DNA from: Fusicatenibacter saccharivorans
Lineage (GTDB): Bacteria > Bacillota > Clostridia > Lachnospirales > Lachnospiraceae
Length of the DNA stretch: 64,000 nt
Reading direction: 5' to 3'
Assembly (NCBI RefSeq): GCF_015557635.1
Contig: NZ_JADNOP010000007.1
Coordinates: forward strand, 123,291 to 187,290
The number at the start of each line of letters is the position of its first letter. Position 1 is the first letter of the stretch. Below are positions 43,171 through 52,185 of the stretch, piece by piece. The notes under the pieces are model-generated. The model was not told the DNA's origin. It did no database searches and saw nothing but the letters and a program-made list of their open reading frames with translations. Position numbers and translations under genes: made by a program.

Positions 43171-46100
43171 TTACTCCACGCTTTTCAGTGATTCAATCAT
43201 ATCAATTTTTCTTAACCGGTAGAACATCATAAAGTTGACGAACAGAGCAAACGCCAGGGTAATCAGGGCGCTCCAGCCGTAGCTCCGCGGGAACACGTTT
43301 CGTCCGAACATCATCATATCGACCTCGACGGTCTGAATTACGCAATGATGTAAAAACGTTCCAATTCCCATGCCCGCGATAACGCCGAACAGTGTCAGCA
43401 CCATGTTTTCCCGGTACACGTACGATGCCACCTCGCCGTCGAAGAAGCCGAGCACTTTCAGCGTTGCCAGCTCTCTCTGTCGTTCGGTGATGTTAATGTT
43501 GTTCAGGTTGTACAGCACCACAAACGCCAGCAGGCCCGCCGATACGATCAGCACCACGATGACGATGTCGAGGGAACGAAGCATGTTGTCAATCTGATCA
43601 ATCAGGTCGGATGTGAACGAGATTGCCGCTACACCGTCGTACGTCATGATTTTTTCTCCGAGTGCTGTCTCATAATTGCCCGACGTGTCCTGATATTTCA
43701 TCAGAAGCTGGTTGTAATCCGGCGCTCCGCCGAACAGCTCCTCGTAGAGATCCGGGGCCAGATACAGGTAATGGCGCACGTAGTTTTCGACGATGATCGA
43801 AATCTTTACGTCCACAATATCGTCGCCTTTTTTCAGCTGAACCGTGTCGCCTGCTTTTACGCCGAGCATCGTTGCTGTCTTTTCGCTGATGGCTGCGCCG
43901 CCGTCGGTCGGGAATTCGTAAACTTCTCCGCTTTTCCGGTCTCGGAAGGCATAGAAGTCATTGAAATTCGTCAGTTCTTTCGGCACTTCAAGCACTGCAT
44001 CCACGGTCTTTTTGTCGGTCTGCAGTTCGATGTTCTGGCAGTACATTTCCAGCAGCTCATCGATGCCGCTGTAGTTTTCCAGATCGGTCTGCAATGCTTC
44101 TTTTTCGGATTCATCCACGTCTGAATTCAGCACAGCATTCGCCTGATAGGTAAAGAGGCTGACGAACTGGTTTTTCGCAATCGCGGTGATGGAATCCTGA
44201 AGGCCGAAACCGACGAGGATCAGACCCATGCATCCGCCGATTCCGATAACGGTCATGAAGAATCGTTTTTTATACCGCACCAGATTCCGCACGGTTGATT
44301 TCTGCGTAAAGTTCAGATGTTTCCAGAGTACGCCGATGCGTTCCAGGAAAATCCGTTTGCCGTTTTTCGGTGCTTCCGGCCGCATCAGCTCTGCCGGACC
44401 TGCGGCGAGTTCTTTGTAGCATGCCGCGATCGTCGCCACGCCGGTGCAGGCTGCACTCGCCAGAATCGCAAGGCCTCCCTGCTCCCAATTCAGCGGGGTC
44501 ATGTAATACGGGAGTCCGGTATACAGCATGCCGTAGGCATTCATAATAACCCAGGGCAGGATTTTTTCTCCAACCACCACGCCCGCGAGAGCGCCGGATA
44601 CGGTGGAGAGCATCGCGTATGCGAAATATTTAAAGGCGATCACGCCGTCGGAATAGCCGAGGGCTTTTAACGTTCCGATCTGCTGACGCTGTTCCTCGAT
44701 CATTCGTGTCATCGTCGTCAGGCTGACGAGAGCAGCCACGAGGAAGAAGATAACCGGGAAGAATTTTCCGATATTCGAGATACGGCCGGCATCCTGACCG
44801 AAGCTCTCAGTTGACGTTACCTTATCCCGTCCCCAGACGTACCACGTTGGTTTTTTCAGGTCTGCGAGTGTTTTCTCACCGTCCGCAATTTCCTGCTTCG
44901 CATCTGCGATTTCTGGTTCGGCGTCGGCTTTTGCTTTTTCGTATTCGGCTTTGCCGTCCTCAAGTTCTTTTTCTTTATCGGCAATTTCCTGTTTCGCATC
45001 CGCAAGGGAGATTTTTCCGTCGGCGATTTCCTGTTTCGCGTCGGCAAGCTGGGTTTCACCGTCGGCAATCGTCTGCTTTGCTTCGGCGAGCTGACTTTCT
45101 CCATCGGCGATCGTCTGCTTTGCTTCTGCTAACTGGGTTTCGCCGTCGGCGATCGTCTGTTTCGCGTCGGCGAGCTGACTTTCTCCACTGGAAATTGTCT
45201 GCTTTGCAGCCGCAAGCTGGGCCTCACCCGACTGAATCGTCTGTCGGTACGATGCAATCTGCTGTTCCCCATCAGCAAGCTGGGCTCTGGCAGCCGCAAG
45301 CTGAGTTTCTCCGTCTTTTAATTTACTGCGGTTCGTCTCAATCTGAGCTTCTCCGTCGGCAATCGCTGCTTTGGCAGAGGCAAGCTGGGCTTCGCCATTC
45401 TCAATCTGTTTCTGATAAGCTTCTGCCTGTGCTTCTCCATCCTGAAGCTGGGCAAGAGCCTCTGTAATCTGAGCTTCGCCGCTTTCCAGTTCTTCTTTTG
45501 CAGAAGCAATCTGTGCCTCGCCTGCGGCGCATTCCTGCTCTTTTTCTGTTAATTGTGCATCTGCAGCGGCAAGCTGACTTTCTGCGTCGGTAATCTGAGC
45601 TTCTGCAGCCGCAAGCCGGGCTTCCGCATCAGCGCTTGCTGCTTCAAACGCTGCGATGTTTTGTTCCAGAAATGTTTTCTGCTCCTGCATCGTGAAAAGC
45701 TGCTGTGCTAACTCTGTCTGCTTTGCTTCCAGCGCAGTTTTCTGTTCCAACAGGGATACATATGCTTCATCTTCCTCTGTCAGTCCGTCAAGCTGAGCCT
45801 CAATCACCTCGATCTGACCAGTCACTTCTGTCTGCGCAGCCTCCACCATCGGAAGCTGCCTGGAAATCTGGGCTAACTGATCCTTGGCTGTCTCATACTG
45901 ACTCTTCTGTTCTTCATACGCTGCCTTCTGCGCTTCATACTGTGTGCGTCCTGCAGCGGTTTCTGCTTTCTTGTTGTCCAGTTCCTCGCGTGCAGCGGAA
46001 AGCTGCTCCTTTGCAATATTCAATTCCGTTTCTTTTTCGGAAAGCTGCTCTTTTGCAGTATTCAGCTCCGTCTGCTTCCGAGTCAGTTCGGTTTTTGCCG

Positions 46101-47436
46101 CCGAAAGCTGCGTCATTTTTTCCTCTAACTCTTTTTTGCCGGATGCCAGTTCTGTTTCTTTCTCTGCAAGCTGTGCTTTTCCGTCGGAAAGTTCTTTCGC
46201 TTTTGCCTCAAGTGTGGTTTTTCCACTTGCAAGTTCATCGGCTTTCTGATTCAGCTCCGCTTTTCCGCTTTCCAGCTCTGCCGCCTTTGCTTCCAGCGTC
46301 GCTTTTCCGCTCGCAAGTTCCGCCTCTTTATCTTTCAGCGTTGCCTTGCCGGATGCCAGTTCCTGCTCTTTGTCGGCGATGGTTGCTTTCGCACTGAGAA
46401 GTTCCTGCTCTTTGTCTGCAATGGTCTGTTTTCCGTCAAGGAGTTCCTGTTCTTTCTCAGCAATCGTCTGCTTTCCGTCAAGAAGCTCCTGTTCTTTGTC
46501 CTTTAACGTCTGTTCGCCGTCGAGAAGTTCCTGCTCTTTGTCCGCAATCGTCACTTTCGCGTCGGCAAGCTGCTGTGCACCGTCATCCAGCTCTGTTTTT
46601 GCGTCCGCTAATTTCTGCTCTGCATCAGCGACCTGCTGTTTTGCATCATCAATCTTTTCCTGTCCTTCGGTTTTGACTGCCGTATACCGCCGGTCGCACG
46701 CCGCATCCTCGAGCGCTTCAATCTTCGTCTGTACAGCCTTCACCGTCTCATCATATGCATCGCTGTAGCTCGCCTCTTCCTGTGCGCCGTCCGCCTGGAC
46801 GTAAATCTCTGTATAGAGATCCGAGGTAAATGTCTCCGGAAGCAGCAGTGCAAAACTGTTGATGCTTCCATTTCCAATCGAGCCCGTTCCGCGGTTCAGA
46901 TCCATATAATAAGGGAGCGTCGCCGAACCAACAATCGTAAACGTATCCCCGGTCAGCGAATCTGAGAGCGGATCCTCCGTTCCGGAAGTGAACGTTACCT
47001 GATCTCCGATCTCACAGCCGGAACTTTTCAGAAACTGCGTATCAACAAGAATTTCATCCTCTTTCTCCGGCATCCGTCCCTCGACCACGCGCGGCTCATT
47101 CACACCGTCCGTCAGCGCAATCAGTTTCACAACCTGCTCGCTCTCGCCGATGTCATGCAGCACTTCCACCGTCTTTCCGCCGTAAACCGCTTTCACACCG
47201 TCCGTCTTCGCGATATCCGCCAGATCATCGTCTGTCAGCCCCAGCGTTCCAAGGACTTTCAAATCCATATAATTTACTTCATCATAATACCGGTCCGCCG
47301 AAACCTTCATATCTCCTTCCGCCGACCGAATGCCCGAGAAAAACGCCGCGCCAAGAAGCACGATGAAAAAGACTGACAGAAACCGCCCCTTGTTCTTTGT
47401 GATTTCCCGGATAAAGTCTTTTCGAAATGCTCTCAT
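43171..47436 (-). CDS. Giant FtsX-type ABC permease with a very long coiled-coil ectodomain
   Basis: A 1421-aa MacB/FtsX-type permease. A first helix (GRFLSVFFIVLLGAAFFSG, 17-35) is followed by an outer beta domain to about 240. About 600 residues of heptad-rich coiled coil follow, built of degenerate units such as ADGETQLAEAKQTI and AEKEQELLDGKQTI. An FtsX domain (FFPVIFFLVAALVSLTTMTRM near 910, then EQRQQIGTLKALGYSDG) precedes a second outer domain and a last FtsX domain (VLIVSAGLLAFVVLYNLNNINI near 1310, ELATLKVLGFF). Such permeases are mechanical transducers for export, peptide resistance or wall hydrolases. The internal DNA repetition makes length change likely. It begins 7 bp after its ATPase. 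Confidence 0.88.
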   Translation of the reverse strand: MRAFRKDFIREITKNKGRFLSVFFIVLLGAAFFSGIRSAEGDMKVSADRYYDEVNYMDLKVLGTLGLTDDDLADIAKTDGVKAVYGGKTVEVLHDIGESEQVVKLIALTDGVNEPRVVEGRMPEKEDEILVDTQFLKSSGCEIGDQVTFTSGTEDPLSDSLTGDTFTIVGSATLPYYMDLNRGTGSIGNGSINSFALLLPETFTSDLYTEIYVQADGAQEEASYSDAYDETVKAVQTKIEALEDAACDRRYTAVKTEGQEKIDDAKQQVADAEQKLADAKTELDDGAQQLADAKVTIADKEQELLDGEQTLKDKEQELLDGKQTIAEKEQELLDGKQTIADKEQELLSAKATIADKEQELASGKATLKDKEAELASGKATLEAKAAELESGKAELNQKADELASGKTTLEAKAKELSDGKAQLAEKETELASGKKELEEKMTQLSAAKTELTRKQTELNTAKEQLSEKETELNIAKEQLSAAREELDNKKAETAAGRTQYEAQKAAYEEQKSQYETAKDQLAQISRQLPMVEAAQTEVTGQIEVIEAQLDGLTEEDEAYVSLLEQKTALEAKQTELAQQLFTMQEQKTFLEQNIAAFEAASADAEARLAAAEAQITDAESQLAAADAQLTEKEQECAAGEAQIASAKEELESGEAQITEALAQLQDGEAQAEAYQKQIENGEAQLASAKAAIADGEAQIETNRSKLKDGETQLAAARAQLADGEQQIASYRQTIQSGEAQLAAAKQTISSGESQLADAKQTIADGETQLAEAKQTIADGESQLAEAKQTIADGETQLADAKQEIADGKISLADAKQEIADKEKELEDGKAEYEKAKADAEPEIADAKQEIADGEKTLADLKKPTWYVWGRDKVTSTESFGQDAGRISNIGKFFPVIFFLVAALVSLTTMTRMIEEQRQQIGTLKALGYSDGVIAFKYFAYAMLSTVSGALAGVVVGEKILPWVIMNAYGMLYTGLPYYMTPLNWEQGGLAILASAACTGVATIAACYKELAAGPAELMRPEAPKNGKRIFLERIGVLWKHLNFTQKSTVRNLVRYKKRFFMTVIGIGGCMGLILVGFGLQDSITAIAKNQFVSLFTYQANAVLNSDVDESEKEALQTDLENYSGIDELLEMYCQNIELQTDKKTVDAVLEVPKELTNFNDFYAFRDRKSGEVYEFPTDGGAAISEKTATMLGVKAGDTVQLKKGDDIVDVKISIIVENYVRHYLYLAPDLYEELFGGAPDYNQLLMKYQDTSGNYETALGEKIMTYDGVAAISFTSDLIDQIDNMLRSLDIVIVVLIVSAGLLAFVVLYNLNNINITERQRELATLKVLGFFDGEVASYVYRENMVLTLFGVIAGMGIGTFLHHCVIQTVEVDMMMFGRNVFPRSYGWSALITLAFALFVNFMMFYRLRKIDMIESLKSVE

Positions 47437-47443
47437 CGTCCAC

Positions 47444-48148
47444 CTACCATTCTATCTCTTCCACCGGCGTCGGGTTCTCATTTGTTTTCATGCCCGCCAC
47501 TTTTCCGTTTCGGATTTTAATCACGCGGTCCGCCATCGGTGTCAGCGCCGAGTTGTGAGTGATGACAATGACCGTCATCCCCTTCTCCCGGCAGGTATCC
47601 TGCAGCAGCTTTAAGATCGCTTTTCCCGTCACATAATCGAGCGCGCCGGTCGGCTCATCGCAGAGCAGCAGTTTCGGATTCTTCGCCAGCGCACGCGCAA
47701 TCGCCACACGCTGCTGCTCTCCGCCCGAAAGCTGCGCCGGGAAGTTATTCATTCTCTCTTCCAGCCCAACCTCCGCAAGCACCTCCGACGCATCCAGCGG
47801 ATGCTTACAAATCTGCATCGCCAGCTCCACATTCTCGAGCGCCGTCAGGTTCTGCATCAGATTATAAAACTGAAAAACAAATCCAATATCCTCCCGCCGG
47901 TACTGGATCAGCTTCTTGCCGCGGTACTTACTGATCTCCGCCCCGTCCACCAACACCTTTCCTGAAGTCGCTGTGTCCATTCCGCCTAAAATATTCAGCA
48001 CCGTCGTCTTACCCGCACCGCTCGGTCCAACAACAATCACAAACTCACCCTTTTCCACATCAAAGCTGATCCCATCCGCAGCCTTGATGGTAATCTCACC
48101 CATTTGATAGGTCTTGGTTACATCCTGAAGACTCACATATCCCGCCAT
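47444..48148 (-). CDS. ABC transporter ATPase partner of the FtsX-type permease
   Basis: A 234-aa ATPase of the MacB/LolD type: Walker [10 protein letters not shown] at about 42-50, signature LSGGEQQR near 140, Walker [17 protein letters not shown] near 160, and H-loop [10 protein letters not shown] near 198. The P-T-G-A-L-D sequence after Walker B is typical of the export/lipoprotein/peptide-resistance group. It is cotranscribed with the giant permease; AGGAGG lies about 12 bp before the ATG. Confidence 0.93.
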   Translation of the reverse strand: MAGYVSLQDVTKTYQMGEITIKAADGISFDVEKGEFVIVVGPSGAGKTTVLNILGGMDTATSGKVLVDGAEISKYRGKKLIQYRREDIGFVFQFYNLMQNLTALENVELAMQICKHPLDASEVLAEVGLEERMNNFPAQLSGGEQQRVAIARALAKNPKLLLCDEPTGALDYVTGKAILKLLQDTCREKGMTVIVITHNSALTPMADRVIKIRNGKVAGMKTNENPTPVEEIEW

Positions 48149-48273
48149 GCCGCCGTGTTCCTCCTATGTAAAAAATCGATATTTCCTATTTCTTTTATTG
48201 TATCAATCTACAGCCGCGGCGGCTAGTCCTAAGTGGGCGAATTTACTGTTTTTTTATAAATGGCATCCCCCCT

Positions 48274-48492
48274 TTATTTCAATACTGCCCTGATCATACA
48301 TCTTATCCCAACCAGAATAATCACCACCGGCATCAGTGCATTGATCCATGCCCAGGTATTATTTAAAAATACCGTAACGATAAATTCTCTGTACTTCACA
48401 CAACTGGCAATTACCAGCAGACCTCCGGCCGCAATCCATCCGAGTAAAAATCTTTTAATCACTGTCCATACTGTCACTGTACCAAAATCCAT
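48274..48492 (-). CDS. Small two-helix membrane protein, last gene of the YbjN unit
   Basis: A 72-aa hydrophobic protein: MDFGTVTVWTVIKRFLLGW, a helix IAAGGLLVIASCV, then WINALMPVVIILVGI and a basic tail. ATG at 48492 is chosen for the strong AGGAGGTGG in front. Small two-helix proteins like this occur as pilin- or channel-like parts of conjugation systems, but I do not recognise the family. It lies 5 bp after the stop of the next small membrane gene, so the two are probably translationally coupled. Confidence 0.6.
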   Translation of the reverse strand: MDFGTVTVWTVIKRFLLGWIAAGGLLVIASCVKYREFIVTVFLNNTWAWINALMPVVIILVGIRCMIRAVLK

Positions 48493-48497
48493 GCAGA

Positions 48498-48776
48498 TCA
48501 CCACCTCCTGTAATCTCTGTGCCATCTCCACCGCAGCCGTGCCGCCAAATAAAGAATTGCTATAACAACTAACAAAACAGGAAACGCAGATGATAACAGC
48601 CTGACAACAAAAACGGCAATTCTGGCCGTTACCGCTTCAAAATTCAAAATAATTCCAATTGCTGCAATCCCTGACAGCAGAGAACAGATTATCACAGCAA
48701 TCGTCACTCCCGATACGGTTCTCATGCCATTCCCTCTGCCGCCTTCCCGTTCAAAAATATTTCCAGAACGCATCAT
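48498..48776 (-). CDS. Small two-helix membrane protein
   Basis: A 92-aa protein with helices GVTIAVIICSLLSGIAAIGIIL and VVRLLSSAFPVLLVVIAILYLA and a Trp/Arg-rich end (RWRWHRDYRRW) that should lie at the membrane face. Either ATG 48776 (GGAGAG upstream) or an in-frame ATG at 48725 (GAGGG upstream) may be the start. It lies 17 bp after the YbjN-like gene. Unknown family; the size and topology mirror its neighbour at 48274. Confidence 0.6.
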   Translation of the reverse strand: MMRSGNIFEREGGRGNGMRTVSGVTIAVIICSLLSGIAAIGIILNFEAVTARIAVFVVRLLSSAFPVLLVVIAILYLAARLRWRWHRDYRRW

Positions 48777-48793
48777 CCTCTGTCACTCTCCTC

Positions 48794-49372
48794 TCAGATC
48801 TTAACCACTCCTCCCAGGCCGCCTACCAGACGTGCGAACGCCTCTCCCAATTCCGCCTCATCCAGTTCATCATCTGAAAACTGCTCTTCCAGCGGCTTCT
48901 CACACATTGCAATTGCTTCCTGCGCCAAGTAATCGGCAAAAACAATGGACGTAATCCCATCTCCATATTGTTCAAACATGGCAGCCGTACAATAAATGCT
49001 GTTTTTCACATTCTCTGCAGACGGAAGTCTGCCGTCACAATCAATATAACTTCGGAAACCGATTTCTCCATCCTCGTAATCAAACTCAAAACAGCCATTT
49101 TTCAAACCATAATTCGCTCTATGAAGAAACTCGCTCATCTGAGCCATCATCTCCTCATCTTTCTCATCCGCATGAACAGGGCAGATTCCGTAAACAACCA
49201 GTTCATCGTTTTTAACATCTATTACATACTTGATTTTACGAATTTTACTGCTTATTTTTAAATCAAACTTGAACAATCCTGCTTTTTCAAGAAAATCAAA
49301 ATGCCAGTTCTTTTCTTTCAGAAACTGTTCTACAGCCTTTGCGATTTCATTGGAATATGTACTTTTTTTCAT
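48794..49372 (-). CDS. YbjN-domain protein, chaperone-like fold
   Basis: A 192-aa acidic cytoplasmic protein. Residues 1-130 fit the YbjN fold (KAVEQFLKEKNWHFDFLEKAGLFKFDLKI, ELVVYGICPVHADEK, MSEFLHRANYGLKNGCFEFDYEDGEIGFRSY), which is structurally like type III secretion chaperones. Here it heads a unit with two small membrane proteins, behind the same promoter motif as the ATPase/HExxH unit. A chaperone or adaptor for an exported protein is a reasonable but unproven idea. Start at 49372 has AGGTGG upstream; a GTG at 49384 overlaps that ribosome site. Confidence 0.7.
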   Translation of the reverse strand: MKKSTYSNEIAKAVEQFLKEKNWHFDFLEKAGLFKFDLKISSKIRKIKYVIDVKNDELVVYGICPVHADEKDEEMMAQMSEFLHRANYGLKNGCFEFDYEDGEIGFRSYIDCDGRLPSAENVKNSIYCTAAMFEQYGDGITSIVFADYLAQEAIAMCEKPLEEQFSDDELDEAELGEAFARLVGGLGGVVKI

Positions 49373-49426
49373 ATGTTTACCCACCTTTTCTTTCTGTTGC
49401 TTTTTTCCTGTAAGAGACGTCTCATC

Positions 49427-49459
49427 TTTATATAGAGAAATAAAAATCTAACCTTAACC
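49427..49459 (-). promoter_or_regulatory. Candidate alternative-sigma promoter 1 (GGTTAAGG-N16-CTATATAAA)
   Basis: GGTTAAGG (49459-49452), exactly 16 bp, CTATATAAA (49435-49427) on the minus strand, with TTTC just before the -10 box. The same motif with the same spacing stands at 53603-53636. It sits 55-87 bp before the YbjN-like gene. Confidence 0.65.
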
Positions 49460-49482
49460 GTTTTCAGCTTTTATTTTTGATA

Positions 49483-50733
49483 TCAGACAACCGTCAGACC
49501 ATATCCCGTATTCTTCAGGAAATCTGCTGTATGAATGAAATAAATATTGTTGTTCGCCGTTGTTTTTACAGCAAGATAATCTGACTGCCTTCCAAAAATC
49601 CCCGGACGTGCAGAAAGATCCTCGCTTCTCACTCTGAGCCTTTCCTCACTTTGAATCTGCCAGTTCACAGCCCTTTGAAAAGTAAAAAGCAATGCAGGCG
49701 GTTTTACCGCGTTCGGCATCGGTTTATGATATTGATATGTTCCAAACAGAGCCTTCGAAATCTCTTCCGTTGCAGCCGGTGTTCCATGCTGAAACAGAAC
49801 AACATTGGCAAAATCCAGATCTGCATTTCCTTTCATGGATTCTTTTACATTCTGTGATATTACGATCAGTTCAATTCTGCCTTGTCTTTTTAACTGCATG
49901 ATGTATCTCATCAGCTCATCATTTTCATCTGCAAACTCCATCTCATCGAGAAGAATCCTGATTTTCGGTACATCCTTCAATGTCTGAAAAATCTCCTCCT
50001 TCAGATAAGCGTTAAAAATCCGCTGACTGCCGGAGCTGGCATATATCACCATTCCATCAAGTTTCTCTTTACAGCCGCTTTGAAGATTATATTTTGTATC
50101 GCTTCCCGTCACATAAATATTTTCAAATATTTCTTCCAGTCGCTCCAATAACCGCCGAAACACAATGCCCGCTTCATGGTTTGCCCGAATATTATCTGCA
50201 ATAACATTGGAAAGCCCCTGCTGTAAAGCCAGTTCTGATATAAAATCATCATCCTCCTCAAGAAGCTTTACGACTGCAGGCAGTGAGACTGGATATTCTG
50301 TCGAAACAATGTTAAGTACCGCTGCCGCATAAATCATTACCTGCCCGGCCATACTGCTGTATCCCATTTCTTCTGCTGTCATGCAGACAAACCGAAGCAT
50401 CTGCTGGGCAGACATTCCGTAGAAAGGATGATAATTTTTTTCTGCAGGCCAGGACACCCTGACGGCACCGCTTTTCCGCCTATTTTGATCCTGCTGTATC
50501 AACGCTGCCAGTTCCTGATGACTCGTGAGGACAATGGTTGAAATATCCCTTTTTTCCATGCACGCCCTGACCAATGACAGCACCATTTCCTTATTTCCCG
50601 CTTCCATTCCTGTTATCAGAAGATCACCGCAGATGGAACGAAAAAACATGTCACAGTCAATGCGGCCCTCCAATACCCGTCTTGCAGAATTTAAATGTTC
50701 ACACTCTCTGATGATCATTCCCTTATTACTCAT
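49483..50733 (-). CDS. VirD4/TraG-like ATPase homologue with degenerate Walker A
   Basis: A 416-aa protein built like the C-terminal ATPase of coupling proteins. DLLITGMEAGNKEMVLSLV (about 36-54) stands where Walker A belongs but lacks the G-K-S/T ending. KIRILLDEMEFADENDE (about 260) is a Walker B-like strand with DE, and ELIVISQNVKESM matches the sensor strand of TraG/HerA ATPases. It follows the intact ATPase by 19 bp. A catalytically dead or weak partner in a mixed ring is likely. No transmembrane segment. GGGGGAAAACG precedes the ATG. Confidence 0.65.
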   Translation of the reverse strand: MSNKGMIIRECEHLNSARRVLEGRIDCDMFFRSICGDLLITGMEAGNKEMVLSLVRACMEKRDISTIVLTSHQELAALIQQDQNRRKSGAVRVSWPAEKNYHPFYGMSAQQMLRFVCMTAEEMGYSSMAGQVMIYAAAVLNIVSTEYPVSLPAVVKLLEEDDDFISELALQQGLSNVIADNIRANHEAGIVFRRLLERLEEIFENIYVTGSDTKYNLQSGCKEKLDGMVIYASSGSQRIFNAYLKEEIFQTLKDVPKIRILLDEMEFADENDELMRYIMQLKRQGRIELIVISQNVKESMKGNADLDFANVVLFQHGTPAATEEISKALFGTYQYHKPMPNAVKPPALLFTFQRAVNWQIQSEERLRVRSEDLSARPGIFGRQSDYLAVKTTANNNIYFIHTADFLKNTGYGLTVV

Positions 50734-50752
50734 CGTTTTCCCCCTTACGCAC

Positions 50753-52171
50753 TCACTGTTTTATCTCTCTGTAAAGCGGCATTCGGAATATAAACGGTTT
50801 TTCACCTGCCAGCGCCACTACAGCATCACCATTCCTTAGTCTCAATAAATTCCAGTCCTCTACGGTATGCCCTGCTCTCTGAATATTCAGATTTTCCTGC
50901 TGTGCAGAAAAACTGAAATTCTGGTAATTTTCTCCCAATCGATGAATCACAAACTGCCTGGTATCAAAATCATTTGTTCGAAACGCTGCCATATTCTGAA
51001 AAGAAGAAAGAATATTTTTTGCTCCGGCCTCCCCATACCGTTCCTCAAGACCGGCTGTATTCTGCAGACCGCACAGCATTTTGACATTCTCCGAACGTCC
51101 AAAATTCAAAGCATCCGAGAAATGCTGCAGTTTAGGAAGCTGCAGTGCTTCGTCTAACAGAAAATATGTATTTCCTTTTACCGCCTGTCTGCCTCCTAAT
51201 GCATGGGCAAGCGCACGGTCAAGAAGAATCCCATAGATCGGCGCCAGAAGCTGACCTTTTCTCAAATCATATTCAATGAATACTACTTTCTTCTTTCCTC
51301 CTGTAATTATTTCCCGCATGGAAAATTCCTTCGATGGATCTGATTTTGCAAATGGACCTACAAACATTTTTCTCAGCAGCGCTCCAAAATAGGAGTTCAC
51401 TCCCTGTGTCTGGTTGCTCTTGCCTGAAATATAATCCTGACAGCTGCGCCAGTCTGACATATAATCTAATTCCAGAATTTTCTTCAGGTCTTCGTTCGTG
51501 CTGCCTGCCAGAAAACGGATAAATTCCTGGTTGTTCAGTTTTGACTGATCTGACCGCCAGTATGTTCTCATATAATAAATCATAAGTGCTGCTACTACCT
51601 GCTCTGCCATTGCCGGAAAGATCGGCTGTGTTTCGCTGTTCATCGTCTGAAACAGCTGCTCACATAACTCCAGGGCATCCTCATCCGATTCTGTCGTATA
51701 AACCAGTTTTCCGTCTATTCCGCGGGGCATTACCTCTGCAAAAATGTTATGATACGATGTAATTTTCCGATACTTCTCTCCATTTCCAATGACAATCTTC
51801 TGACTGTCGGGAATCTGGCTTCCAAAAGTCTCCAGGTAATCTCCTTTCGTATCAAAAATAACGATCACATCTCTTTCTCCCTGTGCATTCAGCAGATACT
51901 TCAGACAGATATTAAAAATGTTGGTTTTTCCTGTTCCCGGCGCACCGATCGCCAGAAAACCATATGCCAGCATGTCCTTACTCAGTCCGAAAACATTTCC
52001 GGTATCCGGATCCCGAAAAACCACAAATGGTCTGTTTTCTCCATCTGCCGTCCAGGATGGAACGACGTTTTCAACTATGCTCTGTCCCAGCAGCGTCTTA
52101 CTATACATTCCCCCGTTTCTTTCCTGTTTTTCTCTGGCTCCAATTTTCTTTTTTCCAAAATCATATGACAT
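50753..52171 (-). CDS. VirD4/TraG-like (type IV coupling protein family) ATPase
   Basis: A 472-aa P-loop ATPase: Walker A GAPGTGKT at 76-83, VIVIFDTKGDYLETF after it (the D-x-K-G-D of VirD4/HerA proteins), and Walker B TYFLLDEALQLPKLQHFSDALNFGRSENV near 330 with the TraG-like sensor KMLCGLQNTAGLEERYG. No N-terminal membrane anchor is seen, unlike classical VirD4. Such ATPases feed DNA or proteins to a channel. No relaxosome or mating-channel genes are encoded around it, so the substrate may be protein. AAGGAGGAG lies 7 bp before ATG 52171, overlapping the stop of the HExxH gene. Confidence 0.85.
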   Translation of the reverse strand: MSYDFGKKKIGAREKQERNGGMYSKTLLGQSIVENVVPSWTADGENRPFVVFRDPDTGNVFGLSKDMLAYGFLAIGAPGTGKTNIFNICLKYLLNAQGERDVIVIFDTKGDYLETFGSQIPDSQKIVIGNGEKYRKITSYHNIFAEVMPRGIDGKLVYTTESDEDALELCEQLFQTMNSETQPIFPAMAEQVVAALMIYYMRTYWRSDQSKLNNQEFIRFLAGSTNEDLKKILELDYMSDWRSCQDYISGKSNQTQGVNSYFGALLRKMFVGPFAKSDPSKEFSMREIITGGKKKVVFIEYDLRKGQLLAPIYGILLDRALAHALGGRQAVKGNTYFLLDEALQLPKLQHFSDALNFGRSENVKMLCGLQNTAGLEERYGEAGAKNILSSFQNMAAFRTNDFDTRQFVIHRLGENYQNFSFSAQQENLNIQRAGHTVEDWNLLRLRNGDAVVALAGEKPFIFRMPLYREIKQ

Positions 52172-52185
52172 CGCTTTCTCCTCCT

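Noticed and set aside
44811..46768. Regular repeats in this stretch, considered as a CRISPR array or satellite
   Set aside because: Unit length and sequence are degenerate, spacing follows codons, and the minus frame stays open as coiled coil; it is coding repetition.
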